NCBI GenBank assembly: GCA_036381435.1
Contig: DASVCW010000002.1
Location: forward strand, 1-8,755
Direction: 5' to 3'
Length of the DNA: 8,755 bases
Origin: Fodinibius sp036381435
GTDB taxonomy: Bacteria > Bacteroidota > Rhodothermia > Balneolales > Balneolaceae
The translations under genes were made by a program, and so were the position numbers. Positions 1 to 6,022 of the stretch are shown here, in pieces. Every line of letters starts with the position of its first letter. Positions within the stretch are counted from its first letter, which is position 1. The notes below the pieces were generated by a model. The model was given only the letters and a program-made list of their open reading frames with translations. It did no database searches and had not been told where the DNA came from.

Positions 1-108
1 AAGAAATGGACATCGCCCCTGCAAAACTGGGCATTGACTGTTCAACAGCTGGCCATTAAATTTGGTGACCGTTTGCCGCTGGATTTAACCCATAAACCTG
101 ATAAATAG
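1..108 (+). CDS. IS256 (mutator)-family transposase, C-terminal end only
   Basis: The open frame running in from the window edge encodes 35 residues and stops at TAG 106-108. It reads KKWTSPLQNWALTVQQ, followed by LAIKFGDRLPLDL. The pattern W-x-x-P-x-x-x-W, then Q-x-A-I-x-F-G-D-R-L, is the characteristic C-terminus of IS256-family DDE transposases, so this is the tail of an insertion-sequence gene whose body lies upstream of the window. The stretch just after the stop (about 109-135, including CAGTTTACAC) is where the right terminal inverted repeat of such an element should sit. Because only one end is visible, neither the terminal repeat nor the target duplication can be confirmed. Intactness of the rest of the gene is unknown. 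Confidence 0.82.
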   Translation, partial: KKWTSPLQNWALTVQQLAIKFGDRLPLDLTHKPDK

Positions 109-138
109 CACAAACCGGACAGAGTTCAGTTTACACTA

Positions 139-224
139 CCGGCTTCGGTGGGCGCAGCAAACTTCGGTTTGGTATTTTACCGTATTCGAGAAATTTAGCT
201 TCTTTTAAGTTCACAATTTTCAAG
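139..224 (+). repeat. Direct repeat copy 1 with C(TTCG)G hairpin, downstream of transposase
   Basis: This copy matches 960-1047 in direct orientation. By hand count, 46 of 55 positions agree without gaps between 155-209 and 979-1033, including an 18-nt identical block (155-172) and a 12-nt identical block (198-209). The 18-nt block contains CAAAC-TTCG-GTTTG, a stem closed by the very stable C(UUCG)G tetraloop, followed here by GGTATTTT. On the plus strand it would be a plausible terminator for the transposase gene. It lies just 3' of vapC on the opposite strand. Confidence 0.6.
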
Positions 225-264
225 CCCCCTTATGCTCAAGGTCGTTAGGTGTAGAATTCAATTT

Positions 265-660
265 TCAGCTCACATATATTTTTAGTGGCAGGTGAATAGC
301 CATTTGATCAAAATCCTTATCGTTGTGTAGCAGTTCGACTTCATGTTCGATACACCAACTGCCAATCAGCATATCTACTGTTTTGCGAATCGTTACTCCT
401 TTTGATCGTAAAAACCGGAAATTAGTAGCTGCTTTAATCGCTAATAGTTTGCCACCAAGTTTTATACAATCCAAGTAGCCAAGTGCTTTCTGGGCTTGTT
501 TAAAGTCCTTATCGCTGTCAAAGCCCTGAAGAATTTCTGCAAGGATAATATCTCCCATCAGAACTGATTGTTCAGAAAGAGCACTGTCAAGATTATTTGT
601 TTTTCCATTTTCTACACCGTTGAAATAATCTATCCATACACCGGTATCAACTAAAATCAC
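265..660 (-). CDS. vapC: VapC-type toxin, PIN-domain ribonuclease
   Basis: A 131-residue single PIN domain, the usual VapC size. VapC toxins are Mg2+/Mn2+-dependent endoribonucleases that cut tRNA or rRNA when their antitoxin is lost. The acidic metal-binding set is complete: D5 in ILVDTGVWIDYF, E42 in ILAEILQGF, D96 in TVDMLIG, and D114/D116 in LLHNDKDF. The protein should therefore be catalytically competent. The start is GTG at 660-658, sharing a GTGA overlap with the vapB stop (TGA 659-657), which indicates translational coupling and toxin synthesis after antitoxin. The stop is TGA at 267-265. No separate ribosome binding site is evident, consistent with coupling. The RNA target cannot be told from the sequence. 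Confidence 0.92.
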   Translation of the reverse strand: MILVDTGVWIDYFNGVENGKTNNLDSALSEQSVLMGDIILAEILQGFDSDKDFKQAQKALGYLDCIKLGGKLLAIKAATNFRFLRSKGVTIRKTVDMLIGSWCIEHEVELLHNDKDFDQMAIHLPLKIYVS

Positions 661-854
661 GACTGATCAGTCCTCATCTCTTCTAAATCACCTTTCCAAT
701 GTAATTTTCCTCGCAAGTTTTTGATATTTTCCTGTTTTTTACGCTGTACTAACAACTTTAAGCCTTCTTCTACAGCATCTTTTTTTGTTTTCAAATGACT
801 GACTTTCAAAGCCTCATCCATTAAATCATCATCAATTACTACATTTGTTCTCAT
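657..854 (-). CDS. vapB: VapB-type antitoxin, ribbon-helix-helix
   Basis: A 65-residue antitoxin, first gene of the pair. The N-terminal part (about 1-45; MRTNVVIDDDLMDEAL, then KTKKDAVEEGLKLLV) has the strand-helix-helix layout of VapB/RHH antitoxins, which dimerise to bind DNA. The charged tail (about 46-65, LRGKLHWKGDLEEMR) has the aromatic/acidic character of the segment that threads into and blocks the VapC active site. It overlaps vapC by 4 nt (GTGA). It is preceded by an inverted repeat and promoter-like boxes at 874-919, consistent with autorepression by the VapBC complex as known for this family. Assignment of the pair is firm; the exact VapB subfamily is not. Confidence 0.88.
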   Translation of the reverse strand: MRTNVVIDDDLMDEALKVSHLKTKKDAVEEGLKLLVQRKKQENIKNLRGKLHWKGDLEEMRTDQS

Positions 855-873
855 AATCTTAGCATTTTATTAA

Positions 874-919
874 TGTGTATTTTATTTAAATTTATACACA
901 AAACAGATTAAATCCTAAA
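874..919 (-). promoter_or_regulatory. vapBC promoter with operator-like inverted repeat
   Basis: TGTGTAT (874-880) and ATACACA (894-900) are perfect inverted arms separated by 13 A/T nucleotides, centred about 33 nt upstream of the vapB ATG. On the minus strand a TATAAA box (896-891) overlaps the proximal arm and lies 17 nt downstream of TTTAGG (919-914). Binding of VapBC here would occlude the -10 region, the usual autoregulation arrangement. The palindrome is seen directly; promoter function is inferred. Confidence 0.5.
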
Positions 920-959
920 ATTATTGTATACCTAAAGGCGTATTAACCGAACTTGACTG

Positions 960-1047
960 CCACCTACGGGCTTCGACACAGCAAACTTCGGTTTGGCTTT
1001 TTACCTTATTGGTAAGCTTTCGCTTCTTTTAAGCTTACAGTCTTAAG
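960..1047 (+). repeat. Direct repeat copy 2 with C(TTCG)G hairpin and T-run
   Basis: Mate of 139-224 on the far side of vapBC. The identical 18-nt block is at 979-996 and the identical 12-nt block at 1022-1033, with the same 26-nt offset as in copy 1. Here the CAAAC-TTCG-GTTTG hairpin is followed by GGCTTTTTA, so on the plus strand it looks like an intrinsic terminator. No plus-strand gene immediately upstream needs one, which favours a dispersed repeat over a dedicated terminator. Confidence 0.6.
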
Positions 1048-1147
1048 AGCAGCTATTATACCAACTACTACAGGTAACGTCTTTTTAATAGCTATTCCTC
1101 TTTCTGCACTTCTTTCATTCGTTGTTACCGATCAAGGGAGATTAAAA

Positions 1148-1175
1148 TTTGCCGGTCTGAAGATATTCTTATAAT
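1148..1175 (+). promoter_or_regulatory. Candidate promoter for the amidohydrolase gene
   Basis: TTTG (1148-1151) is followed after 18 nt by TATAAT (1170-1175), 66 nt before the ATG at 1242. TTTG is the typical upstream element of Bacteroidota-type promoters. The downstream box resembles a general -10 element more than the TAnnTTTG consensus. This is a pattern match only. Confidence 0.3.
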
Positions 1176-1241
1176 ATTTTTACTTTCAAATAACTTTTTG
1201 ATTGTTACTTTAAGCTGAATCTAAAACTCAACATCGCGTCC

Positions 1242-2837
1242 ATGTCCATCTGCAAACGAATTATTCTTTCCATTCTGCTTATTACTTTTACTGCGGTTGC
1301 CGCAATGGCTCAGGTTCAGGAAGCCCCGCCCCGGACCTTAGGTGAAGGTCCCTTTGACCGGCTCATTATTCGCGGGGTGATTTTAGTTGACGGTACCGGC
1401 TCTCCCCCGCGCGGACCGGTTGATATTGTGGTTGAAGACAACCGCATCACCCGTATTGAATCGGTCGGTTATCCCGGTGTGCCAATTAATCCCAAACGCC
1501 GTCCCCAGGCAGATGAAAACACCAAAGTACTGGATGCCAGCGGAATGTACTTGCTGCCCGGATTTATCGACATGCATGCCCATACAGGCGGAGAAGCACA
1601 AGGAACACCTGCCGAATATGTGTATAAACTTTGGATGGCGCACGGCATCACCACCGTTCGTGAACCCGGTTCTTTTAACGGGATGGACTGGACGCTGCGC
1701 CAAAAAGAGCGAAGCAAAAATAACGAGATTGTCGCTCCCCGCATCTTTGCTTATATCGGTTTCGGGATGGGACATGAAGGTCCGATCACATCGCCCGAGG
1801 AAGCCAGGGAATGGGTACAAATGATTGCTGAAAAAGGGGCTGATGGTATTAAATTTTTTGGCACCGCCCGCGATGTCTATGCCGCCGCTATCGATGAAGC
1901 CAATGAACTCGGACTGGGGACGATGACGCATCACGCTCAGACGCGAGTAGTCGTTACAAATGCCTTGGAATCGGCACGGTTAGGTTTGGAAAGCATCACT
2001 CACTGGTATGGTATTCCTGAAGCAATGTTTACCGATCAAACCATTCAAGACTATCCGCTGGATTATAACTACAACAACGAGCAACACCGTTTTGAAGCTG
2101 CGGGAGATCTGTGGAAACAAGCTGCCGACCCTTACAGCGAAAAATGGAATGCGGTGATGAATGAGATGTTAGCGCTGGGTATAGGCCTAAATCCCACTTT
2201 TACCATTTACGAGGCAAATCGGGATTTAAGCGCCCAGCGGCTTGCCGAATGGCATCAAAAATATACCCTGCCTTCGCTATGGGAGTTTTATGCACCCAGC
2301 CGAATTTCACATGGTTCTTACTGGCTGAATTGGGGAACAGAGCAGGAAATTGCCTGGAAAGAAAACTTTCAACTTTGGTTTGAGTTTGTCAATGAATATA
2401 AAAACCGGGGCGGAACCGTAACACTGGGCTCCGATGCGGGATACATTTATAAGCTATATGGATTCGGATATATTCAGGAGATGGAACTGTTTCGTGAAGC
2501 CGGTTTTCATCCTCTTGAAATTTTTCAATCTGCTTCGATTAAAGCGGCCGAAGTTTTAGGCATAGATGATAAACTGGGCACTATTGAAGTCGGGAAATTA
2601 GCCGATATGGTGATCGTGGATGCGAATCCCCTGAAAAACCTGAAAGTTTTGTATGGAACCGGGGCCATTCACGTGACTGAAGATAATGAAGTAGTTCGCA
2701 AGGGTGGTATTGAATATACCATTAAAGACGGTATCATTTATGATGCCGAAGAACTGCTGAAAGATGTGGCCGAAATGGTTGAAGCTGCAAAAGACAGTCT
2801 TGATTATGAAATTACTCAGCCCGGTTTGGATTGGTAG
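1242..2837 (+). CDS. Exported metal-dependent amidohydrolase (imidazolonepropionase-like family)
   Basis: 531 residues. It starts with a cleavable signal peptide: basic KR at 5-6, a hydrophobic core at 7-21, and a likely signal peptidase I site after AMA (residue 23). The mature enzyme probably works in the periplasm or outside the cell. The amidohydrolase TIM-barrel set is complete: GFIDMHAH with H112 and H114, K204 in DGIKFFG (candidate carboxylated bridging lysine), H230/H231 in MTHHAQ, H254 in SITHW, and D398 in LGSDAG. The C-terminal signature GKLADMVIVDANPL (451-464) belongs to the small beta-sandwich domain. The layout fits the binuclear imidazolonepropionase-like/COG1228 amidohydrolases, whose secreted members include dipeptidases and other C-N hydrolases. 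The substrate cannot be named. The gene is monocistronic or leads into the ferredoxin gene across 203 nt of hairpins. Confidence 0.88.
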   Translation: MSICKRIILSILLITFTAVAAMAQVQEAPPRTLGEGPFDRLIIRGVILVDGTGSPPRGPVDIVVEDNRITRIESVGYPGVPINPKRRPQADENTKVLDASGMYLLPGFIDMHAHTGGEAQGTPAEYVYKLWMAHGITTVREPGSFNGMDWTLRQKERSKNNEIVAPRIFAYIGFGMGHEGPITSPEEAREWVQMIAEKGADGIKFFGTARDVYAAAIDEANELGLGTMTHHAQTRVVVTNALESARLGLESITHWYGIPEAMFTDQTIQDYPLDYNYNNEQHRFEAAGDLWKQAADPYSEKWNAVMNEMLALGIGLNPTFTIYEANRDLSAQRLAEWHQKYTLPSLWEFYAPSRISHGSYWLNWGTEQEIAWKENFQLWFEFVNEYKNRGGTVTLGSDAGYIYKLYGFGYIQEMELFREAGFHPLEIFQSASIKAAEVLGIDDKLGTIEVGKLADMVIVDANPLKNLKVLYGTGAIHVTEDNEVVRKGGIEYTIKDGIIYDAEELLKDVAEMVEAAKDSLDYEITQPGLDW

Positions 2838-2844
2838 TGCTTAC

Positions 2845-2933
2845 CCCATCCGACCGCTGATTTTGCGGTCCGATGGGTGCGAAAGGACAGCCCTTTCTTA
2901 CCCATCTGATGGCAAACCCAGCCATCGGATGGG
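2845..2933. repeat. Pair of related hairpins after the amidohydrolase gene
   Basis: Hairpin A pairs CCCATCCGACCGC (2845-2857) with GCGGTCCGATGGG (2865-2877) around a 7-nt loop, with one C-C mismatch. Hairpin B pairs CCCATCTGATGGC (2901-2913) with GCCATCGGATGGG (2921-2933), also around a 7-nt loop and with one mismatch. Between them GAAAGG (2881-2886) and CCTTTC (2892-2897) form a small third stem. A and B share the outer motif CCCATCnGA and so look like two copies of one repeat. Neither is followed by a T-run, so termination or 3'-end protection is possible but not shown. Confidence 0.65.
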
Positions 2934-2949
2934 AAATTCTAGTCCCTAA

Positions 2950-3017
2950 CTGGCGCAAGCGTCTCGCTTGTGCCAATTCTGCAAAATTAAAAAGCACGAG
3001 CGAGACGCTCGCGCCAG
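2950..3017. repeat. Head-to-head REP-like palindromic element, copy 1
   Basis: Two 25-nt arms (2950-2974 and 2993-3017) are inverted copies around an 18-nt spacer, with one internal A-C mismatch, one G-T wobble and a terminal mismatch. Each arm is itself a palindrome: the left core is AAGCG-TCT-CGCTT and the right core is GAGCG-AGA-CGCTC. The element can therefore fold as one long stem or as two short hairpins. This is the architecture of REP/BIME elements, often associated with REP-associated tyrosine transposases; none is encoded in this window. A second copy lies at 5168-5235. Confidence 0.75.
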
Positions 3018-3040
3018 ATTCAAATAAACTATTTTAAACA

Positions 3041-3400
3041 ATGAACAAACGAGTTCGTAAAAAAGCAGAAGAACTTCATATAGATAAGATTGAGCGGCAT
3101 ATTTTTTTGTGTGCTGATCAAACCAACCCCAAGTGCTGTAAAAAAGAAATCGGACTGCGGGCCTGGGATTTTCTGAAAATGCGGCTACGAGAGTTGGGAT
3201 TAGACGGAGCCGGTGGTATCTACCGAACCAAAGCTAATTGCCTGCGGATTTGTAAAAAAGGACCCATAGCGGTCGTTTATCCCGAGGGCATCTGGTACCA
3301 CTCCTGTAAACCAAAGGTGCTGGAGCGTATCATTCAGGAACATTTGATTGGTGGCAATCCCGTTGAGGAGTTTATGTTCGCCGAGCAGCCTTTGGATTAG
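3041..3400 (+). CDS. (2Fe-2S) ferredoxin, thioredoxin-like fold
   Basis: 119 residues, resembling the small (2Fe-2S) ferredoxins of the thioredoxin-like class (Aquifex Fd4 / NuoE-related). The cluster ligands are visible: C24 in HIFLCADQ, C32 and/or C33 in KCCKKEIG, and C67 and C71 in the CLRIC motif (C-x3-C). The following GPIAVVYPEGIWYHSC is the conserved strand-turn of this family, which also occurs as a stand-alone cytosolic electron carrier. There is no signal peptide. The two adjacent cysteines leave the second ligand ambiguous, and C89 is an extra cysteine. The A/T-rich leader lacks a Shine-Dalgarno sequence. The redox partner is unknown; the flanking genes do not point to one, although the flavoprotein at 7062-8207 is the only other redox enzyme in view. 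Confidence 0.82.
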   Translation: MNKRVRKKAEELHIDKIERHIFLCADQTNPKCCKKEIGLRAWDFLKMRLRELGLDGAGGIYRTKANCLRICKKGPIAVVYPEGIWYHSCKPKVLERIIQEHLIGGNPVEEFMFAEQPLD

Positions 3401-3408
3401 TAACCGAT

Positions 3409-3443
3409 GACGGGAGACCGAAGACGATCAACAGTCACCCGTC
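3409..3443. repeat. Small inverted repeat between ferredoxin and AsmA-like genes
   Basis: GACGGG-A-GAC (3409-3418) pairs with GTC-A-CCCGTC (3434-3443) across a 15-nt loop, with a single A-A mismatch. It starts 9 nt after the ferredoxin stop. There is no T-run, so it is more likely a repeat remnant or 3'-end stem than a classical terminator. Confidence 0.45.
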
Positions 3444-3491
3444 CTCAGTCCCTAAATGAACCCTTCTTAGTAGAAAGCCGTTTTGTATCCT

Positions 3492-5126
3492 ATGATGCAA
3501 AATGATAATCAACATTCGAGAGACTGGCGGCCGGGGCGAATCATTGTTTTTAGCCTGCTGGCTTTAATCGGCTTATTACTGCTTATTCAGGTGCTTTTGA
3601 CTTTTGTGGCCGAGCCTTTGCTGAAAAACAAAATTGCATCAGCGCTGGCGGGGAACTCTCAGGATTTAACCGCCCGGGTTGAAGATGTTGATCTTTCACT
3701 TCTAAATCGGCAAATAAGGCTCGAAAACTTAGTTCTTTTCCAAAAAGATTCCCTTCATTCATCGCCTCAAAACCAACCATTTCTGATTGATTCACTCTCA
3801 GTACCTCTGGCAGTTGCCGGCGGCATCCAAATCCTGCCTTTTTTGTTTAGTGACGCTTTGAAAGTCAATTCCGTTTCAATCAGTCAGCCATTTTTAGAAG
3901 CTGTTAAAACATCATCAAGCTCTAAATCAAAAAATAAAAAGGTTAAGAAATCGCTCTATCAGCGAATAAATTCTTTTGTTGATGTGCTGGAAATTGATGA
4001 GTTCTTGATCGAAGGCTTTTCAACCATCATTACTGATTCTTTGACTTCAAAAGATCAGATTGCCTCTCTTGGAAATTTTTATTTGCACTTTTCTGACATC
4101 CGGATTGATTCGACATCACCCCAAAAAACATGGCTGCCTTCTTCTACTTTTAAAGGTTCCGCAGATTCCCTGCAGTGGAAGCCTTCGGGGATGTACCAAT
4201 TCAAGGTTGAGCATCTTCGGTTCTCGAGTACAGACAGTCTTTTTGATGTGAGAAACTTTATCGTAAATCCACTTTATCCTGAATATGTATTTTCTCAAAA
4301 AATAGGTCATGAAGCAACCCGGGTTGATTTAAAGACAGATTCCATCGCTTTCCATTTACTCGATTTGCCCGCTCTCATTGAAAAGCAAAAACTCCTTGCT
4401 TCACACATTAGTATAGATAACTCGAAGCTTGAAGTTTTTTTCAGCAAGATACTACCTTCAGGTGAAATCCATAAAATGATATTTCCGCACGTTCGGTTCC
4501 GGCGGCTTGATGTACCCGTGAAGGTTGATTCGGTAATCATCAGCAATACTGATATCACTTATATCGAGCAAAGTAATTTAGCTCCGCAACCGGGGACCGT
4601 CACCTTTGAAAATACCAGTGCGGTCATTCGAAATCTCAATAATACTGCGGATCAGAAAGCCATTACTATGAATACCTCAACTGAAATTATGGGGGTGGGA
4701 TTGATGAATGCGGCATTCCGTTTCCCCGCTAATCAGTCCGGAAGGCATTCTATAAATGCTTATGTCGGCCCTATGGAAATGGAAGTATTGAATCCGGCCC
4801 TAAAGTATCTGGCCCTGGTGCAAATAACCAGCGGTAAAATTGATTCCATTAACTTTAGGATGGAGCTCGGACCTCAGAAATCGGATGGCATTCTGAAAAT
4901 GGATTACAGCAATCTGCATATTGAAATGATTGATATTGGAAAGCAGGGAAAGAAATCTGATGATGACATCAAGACTCTTTTGGCAAATCTCTTTGCTGTA
5001 GATGAAAAGGATAAACCGCCTTTGCGAGAGGCTGATATTTCTTACGAACGTGTTCTCCATAAATCCATTTTTAACTACTGGTGGAAATCTTTACTCTCGG
5101 GGCTTAAAAATTGTATTGGTTTGTAA
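3492..5126 (+). CDS. Membrane-anchored AsmA/DUF748-like protein
   Basis: 544 residues from the ATG at 3492; an in-frame TTG at 3483 and a second ATG at 3495 are alternatives, and ATG is preferred. A single hydrophobic segment (about residues 16-39, IIVFSLLALIGLLLLIQVLL) follows a short charged N-terminus. It is followed by EPLLKNKIASAL and a region of short beta-strand-like repeats (VEDVDLSLLNRQIRLENLVLF) typical of AsmA-like/DUF748 proteins, which extend from the inner membrane into the periplasm. A Ser/Lys-rich linker (around residues 139-156, SSSSKSKNKKVKK) interrupts the N-terminal part. The C-terminus ends in ISYERVLHKSIFNYWWKSLL. AsmA relatives are linked to envelope homeostasis and lipid transport between membranes, but no specific role can be read here. 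Family assignment is by resemblance only. Confidence 0.6.
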   Translation: MMQNDNQHSRDWRPGRIIVFSLLALIGLLLLIQVLLTFVAEPLLKNKIASALAGNSQDLTARVEDVDLSLLNRQIRLENLVLFQKDSLHSSPQNQPFLIDSLSVPLAVAGGIQILPFLFSDALKVNSVSISQPFLEAVKTSSSSKSKNKKVKKSLYQRINSFVDVLEIDEFLIEGFSTIITDSLTSKDQIASLGNFYLHFSDIRIDSTSPQKTWLPSSTFKGSADSLQWKPSGMYQFKVEHLRFSSTDSLFDVRNFIVNPLYPEYVFSQKIGHEATRVDLKTDSIAFHLLDLPALIEKQKLLASHISIDNSKLEVFFSKILPSGEIHKMIFPHVRFRRLDVPVKVDSVIISNTDITYIEQSNLAPQPGTVTFENTSAVIRNLNNTADQKAITMNTSTEIMGVGLMNAAFRFPANQSGRHSINAYVGPMEMEVLNPALKYLALVQITSGKIDSINFRMELGPQKSDGILKMDYSNLHIEMIDIGKQGKKSDDDIKTLLANLFAVDEKDKPPLREADISYERVLHKSIFNYWWKSLLSGLKNCIGL

Positions 5127-5167
5127 GAGTTAAGAAAATCAGTAACTGTTACACTAAAAGAACCGAA

Positions 5168-5235
5168 CTGGCGCAAGCGTCTCGCTTGTGCCAATCATTA
5201 CAGAACGTAAGGCACGGGCGTCTCGCTCGCGCCAG
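5168..5235. repeat. Head-to-head REP-like palindromic element, copy 2
   Basis: Second copy of the 2950-3017 element. The left arm (5168-5192) is identical to the left arm of copy 1 over all 25 nt. The spacer (18 nt) is the same length but unrelated in sequence. The right arm (5211-5235) has the central triplet TCT where copy 1 has AGA, so in the long-stem fold the centre is a 3x3 internal loop, while each arm still folds as its own hairpin with a TCT loop. It lies in the convergent gap between the AsmA-like and DUF488 genes, where it could terminate or protect both transcripts. Confidence 0.75.
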
Positions 5236-5255
5236 GTTCAATTTTCTCACAGCTT

Positions 5256-5267
5256 CTGCTTAAGCAG
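5256..5267. repeat. Perfect 12-bp palindrome at the DUF488 stop codon
   Basis: CTGCTTAAGCAG is fully self-complementary and contains the TAA stop of the minus-strand DUF488 gene. It is short and has no hairpin loop, so it could be a protein-binding site or simply chance. Confidence 0.3.
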
Positions 5268-5802
5268 TTTCTTCAGAACCATAGATTAAATTGCCGTTTA
5301 CAATACGTGCAGGAGAGGTATAAGGATGCTCCTGCGCCTCACCCCGCTCCATGATGTGCATTACGTTCCATCCTTTCGATTTAAGATAATCCGAGACCAT
5401 AGAACGATGACATCTCCACCAGACCGCTTCTGAACACATATAAGCAGTTCGTTTTTCCTTGCCCATTTGTGCCAGTTTTTCTGCTCCCTTTTTAAAATCG
5501 TCACTTTCCATATAATCGGCATAGGCGCGGAATGACTTATTGCGCCATACAGTGTTTTCGGAATCAGGGTGGAATTTTCTTCGTCCGCCCAGCCTTCTCA
5601 AATGCACATATTCGATGTCGTTTTCAGGCAGTGACCCCTGTAGATTTTCTTTATTGAAATGCGGCACATAGTTTGAACCGGGATAACTTCTGACATCGGC
5701 AAGCAATTCTATCTCAAAAGAATTCAGCATAGTCAAAAATTCTTCTAAAGAGTGATTAGAATGGCCTATCGTCCAGATGGTGTGAGGTGTTGGGTTGTTC
5801 AT
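5260..5802 (-). CDS. DUF488 family protein
   Basis: 180 residues, full length for the family. The conserved DUF488 blocks occur in order: TIGHSNHSLEEF (11-22), LLADVRSYPGS (33-43), PHFN (47-50), YVHLRRLGGRR (65-75), FRAYADYM (91-98), and MCSEAVWWRCHRSMVSDYL (122-140) with C123, C131 and H132. The short C-terminus (PYTSPARIVNGNLIYG) is also usual. The biochemical role of the family is not established. The conserved DVRSxP and C-x7-CH blocks suggest a catalytic or nucleic-acid-related pocket, but that is speculation. No signal peptide, so cytosolic. It is transcribed divergently from the PLP enzyme (220-nt gap) and convergently with the AsmA-like gene. Confidence 0.85.
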   Translation of the reverse strand: MNNPTPHTIWTIGHSNHSLEEFLTMLNSFEIELLADVRSYPGSNYVPHFNKENLQGSLPENDIEYVHLRRLGGRRKFHPDSENTVWRNKSFRAYADYMESDDFKKGAEKLAQMGKEKRTAYMCSEAVWWRCHRSMVSDYLKSKGWNVMHIMERGEAQEHPYTSPARIVNGNLIYGSEETA

Positions 5803-5870
5803 ACTGAAAAAGTTTACCCTTAATCTTACTTAGTGTTAGATTTAAGATTTTCATGGTCATCCCCCTGCGC

Positions 5871-5884
5871 CCCCTTCAAAGGGG
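5871..5884. repeat. CCCCTTcaAAGGGG palindrome in the divergent gap
   Basis: CCCCTT (5871-5876) and AAGGGG (5879-5884) are perfect inverted arms around CA, preceded by a C-rich tract (CCCCCTGCGCC, about 5861-5871). It looks like a dispersed G/C-rich palindrome inserted in the leader between the DUF488 and PLP-enzyme genes, rather than a core promoter. The remaining sequence up to 6022 is A/T-rich with no gene recognised. Confidence 0.45.
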
Positions 5885-6022
5885 ATATTATGCTCGTGTT
5901 AGGGGTTACTAAACATTATCCAACATTAACTTTCAGTTCGGTTTTGCAAAGATTCCTTTCAATTTTTGAGCTAAATCCTTACTCTCCAATCAAATCATAT
6001 TTCAGCATTCAATCATTTCAAA

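Larger units (their letters stand above)
855..1241. other. Divergent intergenic region between vapB and the amidohydrolase gene
   Basis: These 387 nt hold no convincing gene. The vapB-proximal part carries the vapBC operator and promoter. The middle (960-1047) is the second copy of the direct repeat also found at 139-224. The part after about 1060 is A/T-rich leader of the amidohydrolase with one promoter candidate. No tRNA, attC site or further open frame with recognisable product was seen. Confidence 0.6.

Noticed and set aside
212..252. Possible integron attC-like end: the sequence ends in CTCAAGGTCGTTAGGT, with GTTAGGT fitting the GTTRRRY core, next to a TA operon.
   Set aside because: No well-placed RYYYAAC partner forms the required stem, no second attC is found between vapB and 1241, and no integrase is present.
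1383..1934. Long minus-strand open frame of 183 codons inside the amidohydrolase gene.
   Set aside because: It is antisense to a frame with signal peptide and complete active-site motifs and has no recognisable domain; it is a shadow frame. The same holds for 1387-1824 (+) and 1469-1744 (minus).
2812..2997. Minus-strand 61-codon frame, and plus frame 2764-2949, across the amidohydrolase 3' end.
   Set aside because: Both are made largely of palindromic repeat sequence and show no protein-like conservation.
2838..3040. CRISPR array or tandem-repeat locus.
   Set aside because: The repeats are palindromic, present as pairs and differ in sequence; there are no regularly spaced identical direct repeats and no cas genes.
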